Below, one piece after another: positions 34,674 through 43,996 of a stretch of 64,000 nucleotides of DNA. Both the position numbers and the translations under genes were made by a program. The DNA comes from Sphingobium cyanobacteriorum (lineage in GTDB: Bacteria; Pseudomonadota; Alphaproteobacteria; Sphingomonadales; Sphingomonadaceae): the NCBI RefSeq assembly GCF_030580935.1, contig NZ_JAUQOM010000001.1, positions 310,001 to 374,000 of the forward strand, read 5' to 3'. The notes below the pieces were generated by a model. It worked only from the letters and a program-made list of their open reading frames with translations, was not told where the DNA came from and ran no database searches. Position 1 is the first letter of the stretch. Each line of letters opens with the position of its first letter.

Positions 34674-35261
34674 ATGGCTGGCACATTCCCCCCCCGCGCG
34701 CGCAAGATCGTTGGCCTGGGCGGCACATTTCGTCAGGCGTCGTCCAGCGAACGGCTGGTGCGCGCCGTGCTGGCCGAATGCGCGGGCATGGGGGCGGAGG
34801 TGATCATGTTCGATGGTCCAGCCCTGGCCCGGCTGCCCCATTTCAATCCCGAAAACCCGGTGCGCAGTGACGAAGAATCGGCCCTGGTAGAGGCGGTTCG
34901 CGGCGCCGACGGGATCGTCATCGGCAGTCCGGGCTATCATGGCGGCTATTCCGGTCTGGTCAAGAATGCGGTCGACCTGCTCGAAGACCTGCGCGGCGAC
35001 GCGCGCGTCTATTTCGACGGGCGGCCGGTCGGTCTGGTCGTGACGGCCGCAGGCTGGCAAGCGTGCGGCACCACATTATCGGCGATGCGCGATGTCGTCC
35101 ATGCGATGCGCGGCTGGCCCACCCCTGTCGGCGTCGCGGTCAATTCGGTGGAGCAGCGGCCGTTCGATGCGACCGGCGCGCTGGTCGACGAAGGTGTCGC
35201 CCGCGCCGTGCGATCGCAGGCCGAACAGATTATGGGTTTTTCGATGGAGCGCCCCGCATGA
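34674..35261 (+). CDS. NADPH-dependent FMN reductase
   Basis: The 195-residue flavodoxin-like reductase of the SsuE/MsuE type has the phosphate-binding loop IVGLGGTFRQASSSERLVRAV and GIVIGSPGYHGGYSGLVKNAVDLLE, the FMN-binding Y-H-G-S motif. It is the reductase component for the luciferase-like monooxygenase upstream. The start at 34674 has AAGGAG upstream; ATG 34629 is an alternative. The stop overlaps the GH3 start (ATGA), so reductase and glycosidase are translationally coupled. Confidence 0.87.
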   Translation: MAGTFPPRARKIVGLGGTFRQASSSERLVRAVLAECAGMGAEVIMFDGPALARLPHFNPENPVRSDEESALVEAVRGADGIVIGSPGYHGGYSGLVKNAVDLLEDLRGDARVYFDGRPVGLVVTAAGWQACGTTLSAMRDVVHAMRGWPTPVGVAVNSVEQRPFDATGALVDEGVARAVRSQAEQIMGFSMERPA

Positions 35262-37642
35262 CGAATGAACTGACGCTCGATCAGCAACTGGCGATGAGCG
35301 CCGGCGCGACGATGTGGACCACCATAGGCTATGAAGACGCCGGCATTCCTTCGCTCGCAATGGCCGATGGGCCGATGGGTATCGCCAGCGGCCGGGTGGA
35401 TGAGCGGGACATAGCGCTCCTGACCCCCTGCCCCACCGCGCTCGGCGCGAGCTGGGATATCGACCTCAACCGGCGTGTCGGCGCGCTGGTCGGCGGCGAA
35501 GCGATACGCATGGGCGTGGACATGGTGCTGGCGCCCAATGTGAACCTGGCGCGCAGCCCGCTCGCAGGAAGGGCATTTGAATATTATTCCGAAGAACCCT
35601 TGCTGGCGGGCATGCTGGGTGCCGCCTGGGCGACCGGCCTGCAATCGACGGGCACGGCTTCGGTGGTCAAGCATCTGGTCTGCAACGACAGTGAAACCGA
35701 CCGCGATCGCATGAATGCGGTGGTGGACGAACGCACGTTGCGTGAAATCTATCTTCTGCCGTTTGAACTATGCGCGCGGGCGGGGGTCGGTGGCATGCTG
35801 GCCGCCTATAACCGCCTCAATGGGCAATGGTGCGCTGAGCATCACCATGTCCTGACAACCATCGTCAAGGGCGAGTGGGGTTTTGACGGTGTCATCATGA
35901 GCGACTGGTTCGGCACGCATTCGACCGTCGCGACGCTGAATGCCGGCCTGGACCTGGAAATGCCCGGCCCCGCTCGCTTCTTGGGTCCAAAGGCCGCACA
36001 AGCGGTGGCGCAGGGCCATATACGCGCGGATCGGGTGCGCGACGCGGCCAACCGGGTCGCACGGGCCGCATGCCGCTTCAAGCAGCCCAGGCAAGCCACA
36101 ATCACCGGGCCGGATGCCGACGCCCTGCTGGTGGAGGCTGCCGCGGCAGGCTTTGTCCTGCTCCGCAACCAGGACGGCTTTCTCCCCATCCTTCCCGGCA
36201 GGGATCGGCATATCGCGATCATCGGTCCCAATGCGGCGGCGCCCTGCTATCAGGGCGGGACATTCGCCAAGCTCGCCGTCGCGCCGGACACGATCCGTCC
36301 GCTCGAAGCGATCATGGCGCGCTATGCGGATCATGCCCGCGTCGATTATGAACCGGGCGTCGATCCGCAACCGCGCCTGCCATCCATGCCGGTCCGGCCC
36401 GCGCGGGCAATCGGCGATGGCCAAGCGACAGGCATGACGGTCGACTATTATGACGGCCAGGGTTCCGACGCGCGCCTCGTCGCCAGCGAAACGCGCGACA
36501 CCAATTCGCTGGTCTGGTTCGCGGGCGTGCATGACGATGTGGCGACTTTGGGGCGCCCCGCGCGGATCGTGGCAAGCGGCGTGTTTCTGGCCGAACGGGA
36601 TGGCATCCATACTTTCTACCTCGGCGCAACCGGCCCCGTGACGATGCGGGTCGATGGGCGGGACATTCTGGCGCAGCAGGAACCGATCCCGTCATCAGAC
36701 GTGATGGGCAAGCTCAAGAGCGGCGAGGCGCGCAGCGTCGACCTGATGCTGGAGGCGGGCAGGCACATCGCCGTCGAAGTCGAATTCATCTATGACCCCG
36801 CCCGCGTGCATGGCCTTTGGTATGGCATCCGCCGCCCGGACACGCCCGAAGCGATGCTGGCACGGGCCGTGGCATTGGCAGGCGAGGCAGACGCGGTGAT
36901 CCTGATCGTCGGCGAGACATCCGACGCCAGCGTGGAAAGCAAGGATCGCGGTCATAGCCGGCTCGCCGATGAGCAGCTTGCCCTGATCGACGCGATCACG
37001 GCGGCCAACCCGCGCACGGCGATCATCGCCAATGTCGGCCATGCCTTCGATTCCGGTTGGGAAGACAAGGCGGCCGCCCTGCTGGTCGCCTGGTATCCGG
37101 GTGAAGGCTTTGGCGCGGCGATCGCGGACGTGCTGGCGGGCGACCGTGAGCCGGGCGGCCGGATGCCCGTTTCGATCGCGCGATCGGAAGCGGACTATCC
37201 TGCTTTCGCCCTGACCCCCGATGATGACGGCGACCTTCCCTATCGGGAAGGCACAAGGCTTGGTTATCGCGGCATGGCCGATGCGCGCCATACGCTGGGC
37301 GCGGGCTTTGGCTATGCCGACATCGCGCTTGTCGCTGCATCCATCGGCCAGGACGACGATGGCGTCGTCGTTACCGCGACGGTGAAGAATCGTTCCGATC
37401 GTGCGGGCAGCGACGTGATCCAGGTCTATCGGCGCGAGCCTGAACTTGCGCTCGCGGGCTTTGGCAAAGTGCATCTTGGCCCGCATGAGCGACGCGACCT
37501 GGCCATCGTCATCCCCCGTCGTTCGCTGCAATATTGGCGCGACGGCTGGCGCGACATTGAAAATCCGCGCCTCTTTGCGGGCCGGTCGGCCAGCGACATC
37601 GCCTTTGACCTTTCCCTTCCTGTCCCGGAACATATGCTATGA
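35258..37642 (+). CDS. Glycoside hydrolase family 3 with PA14 insertion
   Basis: The 794-residue beta-glycosidase has the GH3 N-terminal barrel with the nucleophile in GVIMSDWFG (Asp216). It has the (alpha/beta) C-terminal domain with RDRHIAIIGPNAA and VESKDRGHSRL, and a C-terminal fibronectin-III-like region. An inserted PA14 domain (about residues 390-520, TVDYYDGQG...MRVDGRDILAQQE) is typical of beta-glucosidases that handle bulky aglycones. No signal peptide, so it acts in the cytoplasm on imported glycoside. It is coupled to the FMN reductase by an ATGA overlap. Confidence 0.93.
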   Translation: MTNELTLDQQLAMSAGATMWTTIGYEDAGIPSLAMADGPMGIASGRVDERDIALLTPCPTALGASWDIDLNRRVGALVGGEAIRMGVDMVLAPNVNLARSPLAGRAFEYYSEEPLLAGMLGAAWATGLQSTGTASVVKHLVCNDSETDRDRMNAVVDERTLREIYLLPFELCARAGVGGMLAAYNRLNGQWCAEHHHVLTTIVKGEWGFDGVIMSDWFGTHSTVATLNAGLDLEMPGPARFLGPKAAQAVAQGHIRADRVRDAANRVARAACRFKQPRQATITGPDADALLVEAAAAGFVLLRNQDGFLPILPGRDRHIAIIGPNAAAPCYQGGTFAKLAVAPDTIRPLEAIMARYADHARVDYEPGVDPQPRLPSMPVRPARAIGDGQATGMTVDYYDGQGSDARLVASETRDTNSLVWFAGVHDDVATLGRPARIVASGVFLAERDGIHTFYLGATGPVTMRVDGRDILAQQEPIPSSDVMGKLKSGEARSVDLMLEAGRHIAVEVEFIYDPARVHGLWYGIRRPDTPEAMLARAVALAGEADAVILIVGETSDASVESKDRGHSRLADEQLALIDAITAANPRTAIIANVGHAFDSGWEDKAAALLVAWYPGEGFGAAIADVLAGDREPGGRMPVSIARSEADYPAFALTPDDDGDLPYREGTRLGYRGMADARHTLGAGFGYADIALVAASIGQDDDGVVVTATVKNRSDRAGSDVIQVYRREPELALAGFGKVHLGPHERRDLAIVIPRRSLQYWRDGWRDIENPRLFAGRSASDIAFDLSLPVPEHML

Positions 37643-37779
37643 GCCGAGTGACGGAGATATATTATGGTGGTCATGCCGTCCCTGACCTTGATACCGAGCG
37701 TGCATTGCATGCGGATCATCTGTGCGCCCAGGGAACTGGCGACGCTGCGGCATGGGCCATGAAGCGGCCATGTCCCTGA
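37639..37779 (+). pseudogene. VOC-family gene remnant (N-terminal fragment)
   Basis: A 46-codon frame overlaps the GH3 stop (ATGA). It begins MSRVTEIYYGGHAVPDLDTER, which matches the N-terminus of VOC (glyoxalase/extradiol-dioxygenase fold) proteins (IRY.GYAVPDL..ER). The similarity fades after about 25 residues and the frame ends at 37779. A full VOC domain needs about 120 residues, so this is a broken gene. The start and coupling look intact, so the break is probably recent. Confidence 0.6.
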
Positions 37780-37789
37780 CACACGGGGC

Positions 37790-38110
37790 GTGCCCGGCAC
37801 CGGCTTCACGGTCAGTGGTTTCCCGGCCAGGATCAAGGGCGCGTCGGCAGGCTGGACCCGCACCCGCGCCCTGGCCGCAGGCACCATCATCGGGTCCGGC
37901 ATCGGGTCCGGCATCGTCTCCAACGCCGACTACGCCACCGTTGGTTCCGCCTGCATCTCCGAACAAAGAGCCATCGAAACCATCCGGCGCGGCGCACCAA
38001 AAACACCCTTCATGCACTTTGGCGATCGAGTACAGATCGCAACAGAGTCGCCCGATCGCGCCCTGTTCGGGACGATCGACCTGCGCGTGATCCGCGCCGG
38101 ACAGGCTTGA
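37790..38110 (+). pseudogene. Fumarylacetoacetate-hydrolase-family gene remnant (C-terminal part)
   Basis: The last 80 residues match the C-terminal core of FAH-family hydrolases: LAAGTIIGSG...IVSN, ISEQRAIETIRRGAPKTPFMHFGD and FGTIDLRV. The N-terminal two thirds, with the metal-binding Glu residues, are missing. Upstream in the same frame is ELATLRHGP, ended by TGA. A 12-base tandem duplication (ATCGGGTCCGGC) turns GSGIVSN into GSGIGSGIVSN. A deletion joining this to the VOC fragment explains both remnants. Confidence 0.65.
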
Positions 38111-38140
38111 AAGAATGACGAGGAAGCCAGGAGAACAGGC

Positions 38141-39265
38141 ATGGCAAAGCTAAGGATGGGGATGGTCGGCGGCGGGCCGGGGGCCTTCATCGGGCCGGTC
38201 CACCGCATGGCGGCTGAACTCGACGGCGACATGATACTGACCGCTGGCGCTTTCAGCAGCGATGCGACCCGCTCTTTCCAAGCCGGCGAACGCTACCGCA
38301 TCGAACCGTCTCGCGCCTATGCCGATCTCGACACGATGCTGGCGCAGGAAGCGCGGCGTGCCGACGGGATCGATTTCCTGTCGGTCGTGACGCCCAACCA
38401 TCTTCACCTCCCCGCCGCACGCGCCGCCATCGCGGCGGGCATTCCCGTCATGAGCGACAAGCCTGCCACGGCGACGCTGGACGAGGCGCTGGAACTGCGC
38501 CGGCTGGTGCGCGCATCCGGCCTGCCCTACGCGCTGACCTACACCTATTCGGGCTATCCGCTCGTCCGGGAGGCGCGCGCGCGCATTGCGGCGGGGGCGA
38601 TCGGCAAGGTCCGCAAGATCGTGGTCGAATATCCGCAAGGCTGGCTGGCAGGGGACGCCAGCGGCAAGCAGGCGGAATGGCGCGTCGATCCCGCGCGATC
38701 GGGCCTGGGCGGGTGCATCGGCGACATTGGCGTTCATGCATTCCATCTGGCGGAGTTCGTCAGCGGGCTGTCCGTCACCGAATTGCTGGCCGATCTGGCG
38801 GCGGTGGTGCCGGGCCGGGAACTGGACGATGACTGCACCGTCCTGCTGCGGTTCGACAATGGCGCGCGCGGCGTGCTGATGGCATCGCAGATTTCGGTCG
38901 GCGAACGCAACGGCCTGCATATCCGCATCTATGGCGAAAGCGGCGGATTCGACTGGCGACAGGAAAGCCCCAATGCCCTGATCCAGCACCATGCGGACGG
39001 GCGCACCGAAATCATTCAGGCCGGCGACGCCGCCCTGGGACCGGACGCCGCCGCCGCAACGCGCACGCCGGGCGGTCATCCCGAAGGCTATATCGAAGCC
39101 TTCGCCAATCTCTATGCCGACTTCGCCCGTCTGCTGCGCGGCGAACCCGCCCCCCTGCTCCCTGGCATAGACGATGGCGTTCGCAGCATGGCCTTCATCG
39201 CTACGGCGGTCGATGCCAGCGCGCGCCAGGCCAGTTGGGTGCCCCTCCTCATCCCCGGAGAATGA
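38141..39265 (+). CDS. Gfo/Idh/MocA-family oxidoreductase
   Basis: The 374-residue NAD(P)-dependent dehydrogenase has the Rossmann loop [19 protein letters not shown] and [35 protein letters not shown], where SDKP replaces the common EKP and retains the catalytic Lys. The substrate-face residues in [17 protein letters not shown] include the conserved D-x-G-x-H. Such enzymes oxidise or reduce a sugar ring position, often C3 (levoglucosan and C-glucoside pathways). No signal peptide. The gene overlaps its neighbour closely (one base between stop and next start), forming a dehydrogenase-isomerase pair. Confidence 0.9.
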   Translation: MAKLRMGMVGGGPGAFIGPVHRMAAELDGDMILTAGAFSSDATRSFQAGERYRIEPSRAYADLDTMLAQEARRADGIDFLSVVTPNHLHLPAARAAIAAGIPVMSDKPATATLDEALELRRLVRASGLPYALTYTYSGYPLVREARARIAAGAIGKVRKIVVEYPQGWLAGDASGKQAEWRVDPARSGLGGCIGDIGVHAFHLAEFVSGLSVTELLADLAAVVPGRELDDDCTVLLRFDNGARGVLMASQISVGERNGLHIRIYGESGGFDWRQESPNALIQHHADGRTEIIQAGDAALGPDAAAATRTPGGHPEGYIEAFANLYADFARLLRGEPAPLLPGIDDGVRSMAFIATAVDASARQASWVPLLIPGE

Positions 39266-39266
39266 C

Positions 39267-40325
39267 ATGAAGACGATCAAAGGCCCCGCCATTTTCCTGG
39301 CGCAATTTGCTGGTGACGCCGCGCCCTTCAACAGCCTGGACGCAATCGCCCGATGGGCGGCGGGCCTGGGGTACAAGGGCGTCCAGATCCCCAGTTGGGA
39401 TGGGCGGCTGTTCGATCTCGCCAGGGCGGCGGACAGTCAGGATTATTGTGACGAGGTGCAGGGCACGCTGGCCGAACATGGCCTGTCGATCACGGAATTG
39501 TCGACCCATTTGCAGGGGCAGTTGGTGGCGGTCCATCCCGCGTATGACGCACAGTTTGATGCTTTCGCTGTGCCGGAAGTGCGCGGAAATCCGGCGGCGC
39601 GCCAGGCATGGGCGGTCGATCAGATGAAACTGGCCGCGCGCGCCAGCCAGCGTCTTGGCCTGACGGCCCATGCGACATTTTCGGGCGCGCTCGCCTGGCC
39701 CTATGTCTATCCATGGCCGCAACGGCCTGCCGGGCTTGTCTACGATGCCTTCGACGAACTGGCGCGGCGCTGGAAGCCGATCCTCGACATGTTCGATGAC
39801 AATGGCGTCGACGCAGCCTTCGAAATTCACCCCGGCGAAGATTTGCATGATGGCGTAACGTTCGAAATGTTCCTGGATCGCGTGGGCGGCCATGCGCGCG
39901 CCAACATCCTCTACGATCCCAGCCATTATGTGCTGCAACAACTGGATTATCTCGCGTTCATCGACATTTATCACGAACGCATCAAATGCTTCCATGTGAA
40001 GGATGCCGAATTCCGTCCATCGGGCCGATCCGGGGTCTATGGCGGTTATCAGTCATGGGTCGACCGGCCGGGCCGTTTCCGTTCGCTGGGCGACGGGCAG
40101 GTGGATTTCCCGGCGATCTTCTCCAAGATGGCGCATTATGACTTCCCCGGCTGGGCCGTGCTGGAATGGGAGTGCGCGCTCAAACATCCGGCGGTCGGGG
40201 CGGCCGAGGGCGCGCCATTTATCGCGCGGCATATCATCCAGGTCACGGAACATGCCTTTGATGATTTTGCCGCCGGCAGCGCCGACCGCGCGTTGAACCG
40301 AAAGGTGATGGGGATTGGGGATTGA
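39267..40325 (+). CDS. Sugar phosphate isomerase/epimerase-like TIM barrel, paralogue 4
   Basis: The 352-residue cytoplasmic barrel has LGYKGVQIPSWDGRLFD, FEIHPGEDLHDG (metal Glu), ILYDPSHYVLQQLDY, IKCFHVKDAEF and AVLEWECALKH, the metal-ligand set Glu-Asp-His-Glu of the family. It is the longest of the four paralogues. Pairing with a Gfo/Idh/MocA enzyme is the pattern seen where a 3-keto-sugar is eliminated or hydrated. The start ATG is at 39267, directly after the previous stop. It is last in the operon, with a terminator hairpin behind it. Confidence 0.86.
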   Translation: MKTIKGPAIFLAQFAGDAAPFNSLDAIARWAAGLGYKGVQIPSWDGRLFDLARAADSQDYCDEVQGTLAEHGLSITELSTHLQGQLVAVHPAYDAQFDAFAVPEVRGNPAARQAWAVDQMKLAARASQRLGLTAHATFSGALAWPYVYPWPQRPAGLVYDAFDELARRWKPILDMFDDNGVDAAFEIHPGEDLHDGVTFEMFLDRVGGHARANILYDPSHYVLQQLDYLAFIDIYHERIKCFHVKDAEFRPSGRSGVYGGYQSWVDRPGRFRSLGDGQVDFPAIFSKMAHYDFPGWAVLEWECALKHPAVGAAEGAPFIARHIIQVTEHAFDDFAAGSADRALNRKVMGIGD

Positions 40326-40348
40326 TGGTCGTTCCGGCGCGCCAGGAC

Positions 40349-40377
40349 GCGATGACGATAGACTGAATCGTCATCGC
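40349..40377. terminator. Hairpin terminator at the right border of the island
   Basis: GCGATGACGAT pairs perfectly with ATCGTCATCGC around AGACTGA. It lies 24 bases after the last island gene, between convergent genes (gatB on the other side). No T run follows. Confidence 0.65.
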
Positions 40378-40433
40378 GCGCAGCGGACCGAAGGCGGGCA
40401 TGGGTCGATCTGACGCCATCCCGCCCTGGACGA

Positions 40434-41939
40434 TCAGCCCGCCAGCCCCTTCTTCACCAGTTCATTCACCACTTGCGGGTTGGCCTTGCCCTGCATCGCC
40501 TTCATCGTCTGGCCCACGAAGAAGCCGAACAACGCTTCCTTGCCACCGCGATATTGCTCCACCTTGTCGCCATTGTCGGCCAGCACCTTGGCCACCGCCG
40601 CCTCGATCGCGCCGGTGTCGCTGGTCTGCTTCAGGCCCTTTTCCTCGACGATCTTCGCCGGCTTGTCGCCGGTTTCCAGCATGATCTCGAACACCTGCTT
40701 GGCGATGGTGCCGCTGATCGTGCCATCGGCCACCAGCGCCAGCAGTTCCGCGCCGTCGGTCGGGCCGACCGGGCTGGTGTCCAGCGTCTTGCCCAGGCGA
40801 TTGAGCGCGCCATAGAGTTCCGAAAGCAGCCAGTTGGCCGAAGCCTTGGCGACATCGCTCTCGCTCTTGCCCTGGATGCGCGCAGCCTCCGCCACCAGCG
40901 TTTCGAACCAGCGCGCGGTATCGGCGTCGGCTGTCAGCGTGGTCGCATTATAGGCGGACAGGCCCAGCGCCTGTTCGTAACGCTTGCGCTTCACGTCCGG
41001 CAATTCGGGCAGCGACGCGCGGCATTCCTCCAGAAACGCGTCGTCCAGTTCCAGCGGCAACAGGTCGGGATCGGGGAAGTAGCGATAGTCGTGCGCGTCC
41101 TCCTTCGACCGCATCGAGCGCGTTTCGTTGCGGTCGGGATCGTAGAGGCGCGTTTCCTGCACGATCTTGCCGCCCGCCTCCAGCACATCGACCTGACGGC
41201 TGGCTTCATGCTCGACCACCGCCATGACGAAGCGGACCGAGTTCACATTCTTCGTCTCGGTCCGGGTGCCAAATGCCTCGCCGGGCTTGCGGACTGACAC
41301 GTTCACGTCCGCGCGCATAGAACCCTGGTCCATATTGCCGTCGCACGACCCGACATAGCGCAGGATCGTGCGCAGCTTCGAGAGATAAGCCCCGGCTTCG
41401 GCGGGCGAACGCATGTCGGGCTTCGACACGATCTCCATCAGCGCCACGCCGGAACGATTGAGGTCGACATAGCTACTGGTGGGATGCTGGTCATGCATCA
41501 GCTTGCCCGCGTCCTGCTCGACATGGATGCGCTCGACGCCGATCACCTTGGTGCTGGTATCGGGGTTCTTTTCGTCCAGCACGATCGCGATCTGCCCCTC
41601 GCCCACGATCGGGTGATAAAGCTGGCTGATCTGGTATCCCTGCGGCAAATCGGCGTAAAAATAATTTTTGCGGTCGAAGCGCGACCATTTGTTGATCTGC
41701 GCGTCGATCGCCATGCCGGTGCGCACCGCCTGGCGGATGCATTCGCGGTTGGGGACGGGCAACATGCCGGGCATCGCCGCGTCGACCAGGCTGACCTGCG
41801 TGTTCGGCTCCGCCCCGAACGCGGTGGCCGCGCCCGAAAACAGCTTGGCGTTGGTAGTGATCTGGGCATGGACTTCAAGGCCGACCACGACCTCCCACTC
41901 GCCGGTTGCGCCCTGGATGCGATAGGTTGATTCAGTCAT
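40434..41939 (-). CDS. gatB: Asp-tRNA(Asn)/Glu-tRNA(Gln) amidotransferase subunit B
   Basis: GatB binds the mischarged tRNA and activates its side-chain carboxylate, so that GatCAB makes Gln-tRNA or Asn-tRNA. The 501-residue product has the family signature [22 protein letters not shown], then the kinase-like cradle ([42 protein letters not shown]) and the C-terminal YqeY-like tail. In this operon it is third after gatC and gatA, but a small ORF lies between gatA and gatB and ends across the gatB start (ATGA). Confidence 0.98.
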   Translation of the reverse strand: MTESTYRIQGATGEWEVVVGLEVHAQITTNAKLFSGAATAFGAEPNTQVSLVDAAMPGMLPVPNRECIRQAVRTGMAIDAQINKWSRFDRKNYFYADLPQGYQISQLYHPIVGEGQIAIVLDEKNPDTSTKVIGVERIHVEQDAGKLMHDQHPTSSYVDLNRSGVALMEIVSKPDMRSPAEAGAYLSKLRTILRYVGSCDGNMDQGSMRADVNVSVRKPGEAFGTRTETKNVNSVRFVMAVVEHEASRQVDVLEAGGKIVQETRLYDPDRNETRSMRSKEDAHDYRYFPDPDLLPLELDDAFLEECRASLPELPDVKRKRYEQALGLSAYNATTLTADADTARWFETLVAEAARIQGKSESDVAKASANWLLSELYGALNRLGKTLDTSPVGPTDGAELLALVADGTISGTIAKQVFEIMLETGDKPAKIVEEKGLKQTSDTGAIEAAVAKVLADNGDKVEQYRGGKEALFGFFVGQTMKAMQGKANPQVVNELVKKGLAG

Positions 41940-42103
41940 CGCTTTTTCCGTCTGTTCGCACGCTGCTGAGCGCGCCGTTCCAGAATTTTATGTCTTTCGC
42001 GGGTCAAAGGCTGAGACTTTTCTTGCCCAAATTTTCGCCGCATTAAACCCTCGATGAATCCCTCTCCAAGTAATTGGACAAAGATTTCACCGATCCAACT
42101 CAC
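41936..42103 (-). CDS. Small basic protein between gatA and gatB (overlooked ORF)
   Basis: A 55-codon frame starts with GTG inside the gatA stop (GTGA) and ends with TGA inside the gatB start (ATGA). Coupling at both ends is hard to explain by chance. The product has an amphipathic, hydrophobic N-terminal half ([20 protein letters not shown]) and a strongly basic C-terminal half ([13 protein letters not shown]). Codon use is notably AT-richer than gatA and gatB (TTA, CTT, AAA, AGA), which suggests a gene of separate origin. Function is unknown; binding of tRNA or ribosomal RNA is a guess from the charge. Confidence 0.7.
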   Translation of the reverse strand: MSWIGEIFVQLLGEGFIEGLMRRKFGQEKSQPLTRERHKILERRAQQRANRRKKR

Positions 42104-43581
42104 CACCACTTATCCGGCCGCGCCACAAAGCCTGCCCGTTCCTCGATCGCCAGTCCCGCGTTCAGCACCGTCTGTTCGTCGAGCGCCTTGCCGATGATCT
42201 GGAGGCCCAGCGGCAGGCCCGCAGCGTCCAGCCCGCCCGGCACGCTCATCGCCGGCAGTCCGGCCAGCGAGGCGGGCACGGTGAACACGTCATTGAGATA
42301 CATGGCCAGCGGATCGGCCTGCTTTTCGCCCAGCGTGAAGGCCGCGCTCGGCGCAGTCGGGGTCAGCAGCAGGTCGCATTGCTCGAACGCCTGTTCGAAA
42401 TCGCGCGCGATCAGCGCCCGGACCTTCTGCGCCTGCGTATAATAGGCGTCGTAGAAGCCCGCCGACAGCACATAGGTGCCGATCATGATGCGGCGCTTGA
42501 CCTCCGGCCCGAAACCGGCGGCGCGGGTCGCGGCATACATGTCCTGCAACCCCGCCCCATCGGGCAGGTCGCGCTGGCCATAGCGCACGCCGTCATAGCG
42601 GGCGAGGTTGGACGAGGCTTCGGCCGGGGCGATGATATAATAGGTCGGCAGCGCATATTTGGTATGCGGCAGCGACACGTCCACCACCGTTGCGCCTGCG
42701 TCCTTGAGCCAGGCGATACCCTGGTCCCACAAGGCCGCGATTTCCGCGTTCAGGCCATCGGGGCGATATTCCCTGGGAATACCGACCGTCTTGCCGCGCA
42801 GGTCGCTGGACAAGTTTGCTTCCCACTGGGGAACCGCCAGATCGAGGCTGGTCGAATCCTTCGGATCGAACCCCGCCATCACCTCCAGCAGCAACGCATT
42901 GTCGCGCACGGTGCGCGCCATCGGCCCGGCCTGATCGAGCGAGGAGGCGAAGGCGACTATGCCCCAGCGCGAACAGCGGCCATAGGTCGGCTTGATGCCG
43001 CTGATGCCGGTGAAGGCGGCGGGCTGGCGGATCGACCCGCCCGTATCAGTGCCGGTCGCCGCCGGGCAGAGCCGCGCAGCGATGGCGGAGGACGACCCGC
43101 CCGACGATCCACCGGGGGCCAGCGCGGCATTTCCGCCATCGTTACGCCGCCAGGGCGAGATCACATTGCCATAATAGCTCGTCTCGTTGGACGATCCCAT
43201 GGCGAACTGGTCCAGGTTCAGCTTGCCCAGCATCCCCGCGCCCGCCGCCCACAGCTTGCCCGACACGGTCGATTCATAGGTCGGCACGAAGCCTTCCAGC
43301 ATATGGCTTGCGGCCGTGGTCTGAACGCCCTGTGTGCAGAACAGGTCTTTCATGCCGATCGGCACGCCCGACAAGGGCTTGAGATCGCCCGCGGCGCGCG
43401 CGGCGTCGGCCGCGTCGGCCGCTGCCAGCGCGCTGTCCGGCGTTTCCACGATGAAGGCGTTGAGCGCCTTGGCCGTCGCGACATTGGCGTTGAACGCGCT
43501 CGCCACTTCGCGCGCCGAAAAATCGCCCGCGCGGAAGCCGTCGCGGATTTCCGCGACCGTCAGATCAGTAATATCGGTCAT
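42100..43581 (-). CDS. gatA: Asp-tRNA(Asn)/Glu-tRNA(Gln) amidotransferase subunit A
   Basis: GatA is the amidase that releases ammonia from glutamine for GatCAB. The 493-residue amidase-signature protein has the Lys of [14 protein letters not shown] and the Gly/Ser-rich nucleophile segment [34 protein letters not shown] with the Ser-cisSer pair. It overlaps gatC by one base (TAATG), and its stop overlaps the start of the small ORF in front of gatB. Confidence 0.98.
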   Translation of the reverse strand: MTDITDLTVAEIRDGFRAGDFSAREVASAFNANVATAKALNAFIVETPDSALAAADAADAARAAGDLKPLSGVPIGMKDLFCTQGVQTTAASHMLEGFVPTYESTVSGKLWAAGAGMLGKLNLDQFAMGSSNETSYYGNVISPWRRNDGGNAALAPGGSSGGSSSAIAARLCPAATGTDTGGSIRQPAAFTGISGIKPTYGRCSRWGIVAFASSLDQAGPMARTVRDNALLLEVMAGFDPKDSTSLDLAVPQWEANLSSDLRGKTVGIPREYRPDGLNAEIAALWDQGIAWLKDAGATVVDVSLPHTKYALPTYYIIAPAEASSNLARYDGVRYGQRDLPDGAGLQDMYAATRAAGFGPEVKRRIMIGTYVLSAGFYDAYYTQAQKVRALIARDFEQAFEQCDLLLTPTAPSAAFTLGEKQADPLAMYLNDVFTVPASLAGLPAMSVPGGLDAAGLPLGLQIIGKALDEQTVLNAGLAIEERAGFVARPDKWW

Positions 43582-43868
43582 TATTCGATCACCTTGGGCA
43601 CGGCAAAAAAGCCATGTTCGGCCTGCGGCGCATTGGCCAGCACCTTGTCGCGGACATTGCCGTCGGTGACGACATCGTCGCGCAGGCGCTGATGATTGGG
43701 GATCACGGCGGTCATCGGCTGCACGCCGGTCACGTCCACCTCGCCCAGTTGCTCCACCCAGCCAAGGATGTTGTTGAGTTCGGGCACCATGGCCTCGGCT
43801 TCTGCATCCGTCACCGAAATGCGCGAGAGGCTGGCGATCTTTTTCACGGTCTGAAGGTCTATCGACAT
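43581..43868 (-). CDS. gatC: Asp-tRNA(Asn)/Glu-tRNA(Gln) amidotransferase subunit C
   Basis: The 95-residue helical belt wraps around GatA and GatB. The family pattern is clear: [45 protein letters not shown] and the C-terminal [19 protein letters not shown]. The start at the ATG of [10 protein letters not shown] is chosen; an upstream extension in frame is unlike GatC. First gene of the gat operon; the promoter must be in the 128-base gap shared with the DUF3089 gene. Confidence 0.97.
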   Translation of the reverse strand: MSIDLQTVKKIASLSRISVTDAEAEAMVPELNNILGWVEQLGEVDVTGVQPMTAVIPNHQRLRDDVVTDGNVRDKVLANAPQAEHGFFAVPKVIE

Positions 43869-43996
43869 GGGGCCGCCGCTACCACCCGCGCCCGTCCGCT
43901 TCAAGCGGCTTTAGCACCGCTTGCGCGCGCCCGTTCCTTGCGCCAGACATAGGCGCGAAGGGGGCGACATGCCCTTGCTGGTCGGAGAGCTTCACG

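Noticed and set aside
33429..35060. Open frame opposite the monooxygenase and FMN reductase
   Set aside because: No ribosome site and no protein family; it runs through the operator and two well-supported genes.
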